56,656 bases of DNA, from positions 1 to 56,656 of the forward strand of contig JAIRVG010000067.1 of NCBI GenBank assembly GCA_031253995.1, written 5' to 3'. Each line of letters begins with the position of its first letter. The first letter of the stretch is position 1. A program made the translations under genes and the position numbers. The notes below the pieces were generated by a model. That model saw only the letters and a program-made list of their open reading frames with translations. It searched no databases and was not told where the DNA came from. Below, one piece after another: positions 24,882 through 31,885 of the stretch. The DNA comes from Paucimonas sp. Lineage in GTDB: Bacteria; Pseudomonadota; Gammaproteobacteria; Pseudomonadales; Pseudomonadaceae.

Positions 24882-24914
24882 ATGACGGTTTTAGACAAGG
24901 GTCATGGCTGATGA

Positions 24915-25032
24915 CCTCATCGCTGGCAAGCCAGCTCCCACAAGGAACTGCATGCACCGACCCTGTGGGGGCCGGCTCCCACAAGGAACTACATGCATCG
25001 ACCCTGTGGGAGCTGGCTTGCCAGCGATGAGG
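24915..25032. repeat. Expanded REPIN with tandem 36-bp units
   Basis: Outer REP arms (24915-24942 and 25005-25032) are inverted. Between them a 36-bp unit starting GCTCCCACAAGGAACT occurs twice (24934-24969 and 24975-25010) with two mismatches, so the spacer and inner arm have been duplicated. The element fills the gap between the agtA operator and the agtR 3' end. Confidence 0.85.
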
Positions 25033-25076
25033 CCCGCGAAGACGACATCAATCCCACAGGGTCGCTTTCAGAACAC

Positions 25077-25706
25077 TCAGAGCAGCTTGTGCTCCATCGC
25101 ATACTTAACCAGTTCCGCCAGCGACGTCACATTGAGCTTCTGCATCAGCCGCGCCTTGTGCGTGCTGATGGTCTTGTTGCTCAGCGCCAGTTGCTGGGCG
25201 ATGTCGTTGACGTTGGCCCCCTGGGCCAGGCGCTCGAACACCGAGAACTCACGCTCCGACAGCAGCGAATGCAGCGGCCGGGCATCGGTCAGGCCCACCT
25301 CGAAGACCATGCGGTCGGCCAGGTCGGGATCGATGTAGCGCCCTCCCCCGGCCACCCGACGGATCGCCGTCAGCAGCAGCGCCGGATCACTGTCCTTGGT
25401 GGCATAGCCGGCAGCACCGATCTTCAACGCGCGGGCGGCCATCTGCGCTTCGTCATGCATCGATAGCACGAGGATTGCCGGCGGCGCAGTCAGCGCGCGG
25501 ATCCGCGGGATCGCCTCCAGCCCGTTGACCCCGGGCATGGAGATATCCAGCAGCACCACCTCGCACGGCGTATGCCGCAGTGCGTCGAGCAACTGCTCGC
25601 CATTGCCCGCCTCCCCCACCACCTGCATGTCCTTGGCCAGGCCGATGAGCTGCTTGATGCCCTCGCGCACGATGGTGTGGTCTTCGGCCACCAATACTCG
25701 AATCAC
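25077..25706 (-). CDS. agtR: NarL/LuxR-family response regulator (AgtR-like)
   Basis: Transcriptional output of the two-component pair. The 209-residue protein has a receiver domain with acidic residues E8/D9 and the phospho-acceptor D54 (VVLLDISMPG). A linker follows, then a C-terminal LuxR helix-turn-helix: LSEREFSVFERLAQGANVND, and SNKTISTHKARLMQKL as the recognition part. It starts 15 bp after the agtS stop, so the pair is co-transcribed. Its most likely target is the palindrome at 24858-24881 before agtA. Confidence 0.88.
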   Translation of the reverse strand: MIRVLVAEDHTIVREGIKQLIGLAKDMQVVGEAGNGEQLLDALRHTPCEVVLLDISMPGVNGLEAIPRIRALTAPPAILVLSMHDEAQMAARALKIGAAGYATKDSDPALLLTAIRRVAGGGRYIDPDLADRMVFEVGLTDARPLHSLLSEREFSVFERLAQGANVNDIAQQLALSNKTISTHKARLMQKLNVTSLAELVKYAMEHKLL

Positions 25707-25721
25707 TGCCGCGCTCCTGTT

Positions 25722-28106
25722 TCAGTCCAGAGGAATTCGTACGCTCAGGCTGGTGCCCTCGCCCGGTTCACTTTCCAGGTGCATGTCGCCACCCAGCATC
25801 AACACCCGCTCGCGCATGCCCACCAGCCCGAAGGAGCTGGGACGGCTGTCGTCCACCACGAAGCCGACGCCGTCGTCGCTGACCCGCAGGCACAGCATCG
25901 GCCCCTCCAGGGTCAGGCTGATCTCGACAGTATGGGCCTGGGCATGGCGCATGACATTGGTCAGCACCTCCTGCAATACGCGGAACAGCCCGGTGGCCTT
26001 GGCATCGCTCAGCGGCGGCAGGTTTTCAGGGACCTCCACCAGGCACGGGATCTGCGTGCGCGCTTCGAAACGCCGCGCTTGCCATTCGATCGCCGAAGCG
26101 ATGCCGGCATCGAGGATCGGCGGTCGCAGCGCCGTGGCCACGTCGCGCACCAGCTGGAACAACTGGGCGATCAGGCGCTTCATGCTGCCCAGGCGCTCCG
26201 TCAGCCCTGGATCGAGGTCAGCATAGGCCAGCTCGCACATGGAGGTTTCCAGCTTCAGCACCGTCAGCATCTGACCCAGTTCGTCATGCACTTCCCGGGC
26301 GATCCGCGCCTTTTCCTCTTCGCGCACGCTTTCCAGGTGCGCGGCCAGTTCACGCAGTTGCTCCTGGGAGCTGGCCAGTTCCAGTTCGACCTGCTTGCTC
26401 TGGGTGATGTCCCAGACGATGCCGTCCCAGACCACCCGCCCGTTGCTCAGGGTCCGCGCACTGGCCTTGATGTCGGCCCAGCGCTGCTCGCCTTGGCGGG
26501 TGAGGATACGGCCCTGCCAGGACCAGTCGCTGTCGCTGGCCAGGGCCTGGTCCTGGACCCGGTGGTAATCGGCGCGGTCGGCGCTGTGTACCAGGTTGCG
26601 CAAGCCCATGTCGGGGGCCTGGATTTCCGCCGGGGCGTAGCCGACCAGCGCCTCGCTGCCCTCGCTGATATAGGGGAATTCCAGCTCGTCGATGCCCGGG
26701 TCGCGCTCCAGGCGAAACACCAGGCCCGGCACGTTGGCGGCGATGCCCTTGAGCCGCGCCTCGCTCTCGCGCTGGGCGGCCTGGGCGCGGCGCCGCTCAC
26801 TGACGTCGGTGAGGTAGACCACCAGGTATTCGGCATCGCGAAAACGCAGGAAGCTCAGCGACACATCCACCGGCAGCAGGCTGCCGTCCGCCCGCAGCCA
26901 CTGGGTCTCGAAGCGTTGCGCGGATTCGTCGCTGGCGCGGGCGCGCTTCCACAGGTCCAGCCAGCGGTCCATGTGCAGTTGCGGTTCGAAGTCGATCAGC
27001 GGCCGCTCCAGCACCTCGCCCGAGGCGTAGCCGAGCATGCTTTCCGCAGCGCGGTTGGCGTAGCGCACGTGACTGTCCCAGTGCACCCAGAGGATGCCCA
27101 CGGTGCTCTGGTCGAGGGAGAACTGGCTCAGGCGCAGCGCTTCTTCGCGGCCCAGCCGCAGGGCGAGATCTTCCCGCGCGGCGAGCAGGCTGTGTTCGAG
27201 AAAATGCTGCTGGCGACGTTGCCAGACGATGATCGCCACGCCACTGAAGAACAGCGCGGCAAACAACAGCGCGAGGTTCTGCCAGAACCCCGGCGACTCG
27301 CTCAGGCGCGGGTACTTGGGCTGCAGCCAGCGGCTGTGCAGTTCTTCCAGGTCCTTGGCCGGGATCGCCTGCAGGCCACGTTCGAGCACGTCCGCCAGCA
27401 GTGGCCAGTCGCGCCGCGACGCCACCCGCAGCAACTGCGGAAAACCGATGTCGCCGACCACCGCCAGCTCGCTGAACTCGCTTTCCCGGGACAGCCGACT
27501 CAATTGCGCCTCGTCCACCACCGCAAAGCGTGCTTGCTCGCTGACCACCAGTTGCAGGGCCTGGCGCTCGCCGGGAACGCCCTGGAGATTGAGGCTGGGA
27601 TAGGTGGCTCGCAGGTAATCGGCCACCGAGCTGGGCATGCGCACGGCCACCCGTTCGAGGTCACCGATCTTTTCCACATCCACCGCCACCGCGCCACTGC
27701 GCGGGCCGACGATCAATTGCGGCACACGCATGTAGGGGTCACTGAACAACCACAGGCGCAGGCCGGCGGGGGTCTGGGTCAGGCCCGGGGCCAGGTCGAT
27801 CTCGCCCCCGGCGAGGGCATGTTCCAGCTCGGCCTGGTCGGAGAAGTTGCGCCAGGTCAGGTCCAGGCCGAGGTTGCGCGCCAGCAGGTTCATCACCTCG
27901 ACGTTGACCCCGGACAACTGCTGCAGGCGGCGATCGAACTGGGCGAAAGGCGCCTGCAGGACCATGCCGACCCGCAGGCTGCGGTGCTGTTCAAGCCACT
28001 GGCTTTGCGCCGGGTCCAGTTGCACCGCGGTAGGCGCCGGCGCAGCCACGACGATCAAGGGCAAGCAAAGACAGCCGATAACCCACAGACGGCGCAAACG
28101 AATCAT
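25722..28106 (-). CDS. agtS: Hybrid-free sensor kinase with periplasmic solute-binding domain and PAS domains (AgtS-like)
   Basis: Membrane histidine kinase partner of AgtR. The 794-residue protein starts with a signal or anchor sequence (about 1-21). A periplasmic SBP_bac_3-type domain follows to about 265, then one helix (about 272-292), two PAS/PAC regions (about 320-560), a HisKA_3 dimer domain with H607 in REVHDELGQ, and an HATPase domain with DDGVGF. The binding-protein-like sensor suggests that it detects an amino acid or amine directly. The start at MIRLRRLW gives a normal signal sequence; an earlier in-frame codon at 28211 would add an unlikely tail and overlap the divergent gene. 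Confidence 0.85.
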   Translation of the reverse strand: MIRLRRLWVIGCLCLPLIVVAAPAPTAVQLDPAQSQWLEQHRSLRVGMVLQAPFAQFDRRLQQLSGVNVEVMNLLARNLGLDLTWRNFSDQAELEHALAGGEIDLAPGLTQTPAGLRLWLFSDPYMRVPQLIVGPRSGAVAVDVEKIGDLERVAVRMPSSVADYLRATYPSLNLQGVPGERQALQLVVSEQARFAVVDEAQLSRLSRESEFSELAVVGDIGFPQLLRVASRRDWPLLADVLERGLQAIPAKDLEELHSRWLQPKYPRLSESPGFWQNLALLFAALFFSGVAIIVWQRRQQHFLEHSLLAAREDLALRLGREEALRLSQFSLDQSTVGILWVHWDSHVRYANRAAESMLGYASGEVLERPLIDFEPQLHMDRWLDLWKRARASDESAQRFETQWLRADGSLLPVDVSLSFLRFRDAEYLVVYLTDVSERRRAQAAQRESEARLKGIAANVPGLVFRLERDPGIDELEFPYISEGSEALVGYAPAEIQAPDMGLRNLVHSADRADYHRVQDQALASDSDWSWQGRILTRQGEQRWADIKASARTLSNGRVVWDGIVWDITQSKQVELELASSQEQLRELAAHLESVREEEKARIAREVHDELGQMLTVLKLETSMCELAYADLDPGLTERLGSMKRLIAQLFQLVRDVATALRPPILDAGIASAIEWQARRFEARTQIPCLVEVPENLPPLSDAKATGLFRVLQEVLTNVMRHAQAHTVEISLTLEGPMLCLRVSDDGVGFVVDDSRPSSFGLVGMRERVLMLGGDMHLESEPGEGTSLSVRIPLD

Positions 28107-28201
28107 CTTGAATCTCGTCAATAGAAGGAAGGCCGCCAAACGTGGCCGTCCCGGACAAATACCATTAGGCTGCCGGTAATCATTCTGGCCTGGATCAAGC
28201 A

Positions 28202-29194
28202 ATGTTCTCACTTTATCGCACGACGCTTCCTGCGTTATGCCTGACCTTGATACTACCTTGTAGCGCCAATGCCGAGGATGGCAAAAAGCCAGAGCCGGCG
28301 GCGGACACCAGTGTTCAACGTCCAGCCCTGATCGAGCGCAACCAGGAAGATGCCCTGGCCCTGGAGCGCCAGGTGCCGAAAGATGAACAGCAAACCCTGC
28401 AGGCCGGCAGCGACAGCTTCCTGGCCCTGTGGAAACCGGCCAACAACCCGGCGCCGCAAGGGGTGCTGGTGATTCTCGCCGGTGCCGGCGAAACCGCCGA
28501 CTGGCCGAAGACCGTCGGCCCGTTGCGGCGCAAGTTCCCGGATGCCGACTGGGGCACCCTGAGCCTGGCCCTGCCCGACCTGCTCACAGACAGCCCGGTG
28601 GCCCGCAGCGAAAGCCCGGCGCCCGCGCCAAAGGCCGAAGACACCAGCAAGGTGGCGCCGGCCAAGGACACGCCGGCCGACGCCAACGCCAACATCGCCC
28701 AGGCCACCGCGCCGGAGACCGACGCCGAATCCAGCGATACCGCCAGTGCCGACGCGAGCAGCGACAACAGTGACGCCGAGCGCATCTTCGCCCGCCTCGA
28801 TGCCGCCGTCGCCTATGCCCAGCAGCAGAACGCACGCAGCATCGTGGTGCTCGGCAGCGGCACCGGTGCCTACTGGGCCGCGCGCTACATGAGCGAACGG
28901 CAACCGGCGCTGGTGCAGAAGCTGGTGATGGTTTCGGTGCAGGCGCCGCTCAAGGCCGAGCACAGCCTGGACAGCCTGACTGCGGCACTGAAGGTGCCGA
29001 CTGCGGACTTCTACTACAACGATCAGGGAAGCGCCCGGCAGGCAGCCAAGCAGCGTCTGCAAGCCAGCAAGCGTCTGAAGGACAGCAACTACAAGCAGGT
29101 CGCCCTCGCCGCGATGCCCGGCAACCGCTCCGCGGAGCAGGAGCAGTTGTTCAGGCGGATTCGCGGCTGGCTGAGCCCGGCTGCGGCCGATTAA
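28202..29194 (+). CDS. DUF3530-family secreted protein (alpha/beta-hydrolase-like)
   Basis: Function unknown. The 330-residue protein has a signal peptide (about 1-24, ending ANA). A domain with PQGVLVILAGAGETADWPKTV follows, then a low-complexity Ala/Asp/Ser insert (about 140-195), and VVLGSGTGAYWAARYMSER, where GSGTG takes the place of an alpha/beta-hydrolase nucleophile elbow without changing its glycine pattern. The length and layout fit DUF3530. It converges with the DjlA-like gene, their stop codons overlapping, and diverges from agtS across 95 bp. Confidence 0.7.
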   Translation: MFSLYRTTLPALCLTLILPCSANAEDGKKPEPAADTSVQRPALIERNQEDALALERQVPKDEQQTLQAGSDSFLALWKPANNPAPQGVLVILAGAGETADWPKTVGPLRRKFPDADWGTLSLALPDLLTDSPVARSESPAPAPKAEDTSKVAPAKDTPADANANIAQATAPETDAESSDTASADASSDNSDAERIFARLDAAVAYAQQQNARSIVVLGSGTGAYWAARYMSERQPALVQKLVMVSVQAPLKAEHSLDSLTAALKVPTADFYYNDQGSARQAAKQRLQASKRLKDSNYKQVALAAMPGNRSAEQEQLFRRIRGWLSPAAAD

Positions 29195-29952
29195 AGGTCG
29201 CGGTGCTTGCGGATGATGGCGTAGGCCTGATGCAGCTCGCGGGTGCGCTCGGTCGCCTCGCGAACCTGGGCCGGGCTGGCGCCATTGCCCTGTAGCTTGT
29301 CCGGGTGATGGCGGCTGACCAGGCGGCGGTAGGCCTGCTTGATCTCCGCCGTTGCGGTGTCCGGGCCGACGCCGAGCAGGCGCAGGGCCTCGGTGAAACT
29401 GCCCGGCCCCTCCAGCGACGCCTTGCGTGGCTCGTAGTCTCCGGACAGGGCCTGGACCTTGGCCGCTGACCAGCCGAGCTTCTTGCCCCAGTGCAGCAAC
29501 AGTTCTCGCTCTTCACGCCCGGCGCGACCGTCGGCCCAGGCCATGCGGCAACAGGCGCGAAGGATGCCCTCGGCGGCATTCGGTTGCTGCTTCAGGCGCA
29601 GCAGATGCCCCTCCACCTTTTCCCGCCCGGCCTTGCCGAGGTTGAAGGCGGCAATGGCTTTCTTGCGGGCACCGTCGTTCATTTCCAGGCGCTGCATTTC
29701 CTGCCGCGCCTGCTGGATATGTCCGTCGACGACCCGACCGTCGCTCTTGGCCAGGCGCCCCAGCAGGACGAACAGCACTTCGTCGTCGCGCAACACCGGA
29801 CGACCACCGAGCTTCTCCCGCAGATGCGCCCAACTGTGCAATTGCAGACGGCGGTCCATCGCCTGCCCGAGCAGGGCTCCCAACAGCGCGCCAGGAATGC
29901 TGGCGACGGCGAAGCCGGCACCGGCTCCGATCACTGTGCTCGGCCACAGCAT
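29191..29952 (-). CDS. DjlA-like co-chaperone (TerB + J domain)
   Basis: Membrane-anchored DnaJ-type partner of DnaK. The 253-residue protein has a glycine-rich N-terminal helix (about 6-24), a central TerB-like domain (about 45-165) and a C-terminal J domain with the essential His216-Pro-Asp218. This domain order is that of DjlA. The start at MLWPSTVIG is 1 bp after the murU stop with no strong ribosome site, which points to coupling with murU. A longer in-frame start inside murU is rejected. Confidence 0.85.
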   Translation of the reverse strand: MLWPSTVIGAGAGFAVASIPGALLGALLGQAMDRRLQLHSWAHLREKLGGRPVLRDDEVLFVLLGRLAKSDGRVVDGHIQQARQEMQRLEMNDGARKKAIAAFNLGKAGREKVEGHLLRLKQQPNAAEGILRACCRMAWADGRAGREERELLLHWGKKLGWSAAKVQALSGDYEPRKASLEGPGSFTEALRLLGVGPDTATAEIKQAYRRLVSRHHPDKLQGNGASPAQVREATERTRELHQAYAIIRKHRDL

Positions 29953-29953
29953 G

Positions 29954-30625
29954 TCAGCGGCGCTCGGCGAGCAGGCGCTCGACTTCGGCCAGGCGCTCCA
30001 GGGTGCCGACATCCACCCAGTGGCCGCGGAAATGCTCGCCGCTGACCTGGCCGCCGGCCATGGCCTGGCGCAGCAGCGGGGCCAGCTTGAAGGCGCCGGC
30101 CTGGCAACCGTCGAACAAGGCCGGGTCGATCACCGAAATGCCGCTGAAGGTCAGCGTGTCGTCGGCACCAGCGCCATCCTCGACCTGGCCGGCGTTCAGG
30201 CGGAAATCACCGGCGCCGTGATGGCCCGGGTTGTCCACCAGCACCAGGTGCGCCAGGCCTTGCAGCGGCTGGCGCAGACGGGTGAAGTCGTAGTCGGTCC
30301 AGATATCGCCGTTGACCAGCAGGAAGGGTTCATCACCCAGCAGCGGCAGCGCCTTGAAGATGCCGCCACCGGTTTCCAGCGGCTCGACTTCCGGGGAGAA
30401 ACGCAGGCTCAGGCCCCAGCGCGAACCATCGCCCAGGTGATCCTCGATCTGCTGGCCGAGCCAGGCGTGGTTGATGACCACCTCGGTAAAGCCCGCGGCG
30501 GCCAGGGCGCGCAGGTGATATTCGATCAGCGGCACGCCCGCCACCGGCACCAGCGGCTTGGGCGTGTGCAGGGTCAGCGGGCGCATCCGCTCGCCCTTGC
30601 CGGCCGCGAGGATCATCGCCTTCAT
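29954..30625 (-). CDS. murU: N-acetylmuramate alpha-1-phosphate uridylyltransferase
   Basis: Makes UDP-MurNAc from MurNAc-1-phosphate, the last step of the cell-wall recycling bypass of de novo synthesis in pseudomonads. This bypass gives intrinsic fosfomycin tolerance. The 223-residue nucleotidyltransferase begins MKAMILAAGKGERMRPLT, followed by PKPLVPVAGVPLIEYHL and LLVNGDIWTD. It overlaps amgK by 4 bp (ATGA), consistent with the known AmgK-MurU pair. Confidence 0.93.
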   Translation of the reverse strand: MKAMILAAGKGERMRPLTLHTPKPLVPVAGVPLIEYHLRALAAAGFTEVVINHAWLGQQIEDHLGDGSRWGLSLRFSPEVEPLETGGGIFKALPLLGDEPFLLVNGDIWTDYDFTRLRQPLQGLAHLVLVDNPGHHGAGDFRLNAGQVEDGAGADDTLTFSGISVIDPALFDGCQAGAFKLAPLLRQAMAGGQVSGEHFRGHWVDVGTLERLAEVERLLAERR

Positions 30626-31635
30626 GGACGAGCTCCCAGGCTGTCGATCAGTTCGCCCAGTTCGGCCAGCTCCGGCCGACGGGCAATCACTTCATCTATA
30701 TAGGCAAAGAAACGCGGCACGTCGGCCAGGTAGCGTGGCTTGCCGTCGCGGTGGCAGATGCGGGCGAAGATGCCGATCACCTTGAGGTGGCGCTGCACGC
30801 CCATCAGGTCGCTGGCCCGGTGGAAGTCCTCGAAGTCCGCCTGGACCGGGATGCCCGCTGCCCGGGCCCGTTCCCAGTAGTCACGCAGCCAGCCGGCGAC
30901 CCGCGCCTGCGGCCAACTGAGGAAGGCGTCCTTGAACAGGCAGGTGATGTCGTAGGTGACCGGGCCGTAGACCGCATCCTGGAAATCCAGCACGCCGGGG
31001 TTGGGCACGCTGCGCATCAGGTTGCGCGGCATGTAGTCGCGGTGCACCAGCACCTTCGGCTGGGCCAGGGCGCTGTCGATCAGCAGGCTGCTGGCGCGCT
31101 GCCAAAGGGCGGCCTGATGCTCGTCGAAGGTCTTGCCCAGCTCGCGACCGACGTACCACTCGGGGAACAGTTCGACTTCCCGGCGCAGCAGTGCCACGTC
31201 GTAGCTCGGCAGCGGCGCGTCCATCGGCAGGCGCTGGAAGGCCAGCAAGGCGTCGAGGGCATCGTTGAACAGCGCGTCGGCGTTGTCGGCGTCGATCACG
31301 TCGAGGTAGGTCTGGTTGCCCAGGTCGCTCAGCAGCAGGAAGCCGCGTTCCAGGTCTTCGCCGTGGATAACTGGCACGTTGACGCCAGCCGAGGCCAGCA
31401 GGCGCGCCATCTCGACGAAAGGCCTGCAGTTCTCCTGGGGCGGCGGCGCATCCATGATGATGAAACTGCGGCCCTCGGCCTGCCAGCGGAAATAACGGCG
31501 GAAACTGGCATCGCTGCTGGCGGCGGTCAGGCTGCCTGCGGGAACCTGGCCCCAGCCTTGGGTTCGAAACAGATTCGCCAGCTGCTCATCGAGCCAGACG
31601 GTCAGGTGTTGCAGGCGTACATCGTGATCGGGCAT
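30622..31635 (-). CDS. amgK: N-acetylmuramate/N-acetylglucosamine anomeric kinase
   Basis: Phosphorylates the anomeric C1 of MurNAc (and GlcNAc) for MurU. The 337-residue protein has the aminoglycoside-phosphotransferase fold, with the catalytic loop H198-x-D200-x4-N205 (VHRDYMPRN) and the metal-binding LDFQD (216-220). Length and coupling to murU match AmgK of P. putida. The start at MPDHDVRLQHL is preferred; the frame extends 18 codons further without a ribosome site. It diverges from lptD across 250 bp. Confidence 0.92.
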   Translation of the reverse strand: MPDHDVRLQHLTVWLDEQLANLFRTQGWGQVPAGSLTAASSDASFRRYFRWQAEGRSFIIMDAPPPQENCRPFVEMARLLASAGVNVPVIHGEDLERGFLLLSDLGNQTYLDVIDADNADALFNDALDALLAFQRLPMDAPLPSYDVALLRREVELFPEWYVGRELGKTFDEHQAALWQRASSLLIDSALAQPKVLVHRDYMPRNLMRSVPNPGVLDFQDAVYGPVTYDITCLFKDAFLSWPQARVAGWLRDYWERARAAGIPVQADFEDFHRASDLMGVQRHLKVIGIFARICHRDGKPRYLADVPRFFAYIDEVIARRPELAELGELIDSLGARP

Positions 31636-31885
31636 TGCAAGGGTCTCCGAGGGCCCCGGGTACTGGCCAGGCGAGGCGAAAGCGGGCAAGGGAACGGAGT
31701 TTACTGCTTGTAAATGCGCATTCCGAGCCTGTTTTCACCCTGCTGTCAGCGACTGGGATGCATTTCTTACAGAGCCTAGCCGTCAAGCGGGGCATGCTTT
31801 ATCATCCAGCATCTTTTTCAGACCATCGAGAGGCGTGCGGCCCCACACGCGGGCAGATGGCACGCAGGAAGCCCGGACTAATAAG

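Noticed and set aside
24752..24900. Sigma-54 promoter before agtA
   Set aside because: No GG-n10-GC pair with the TGGCAC/TTGC context was found; a sigma-70-type candidate is given instead.
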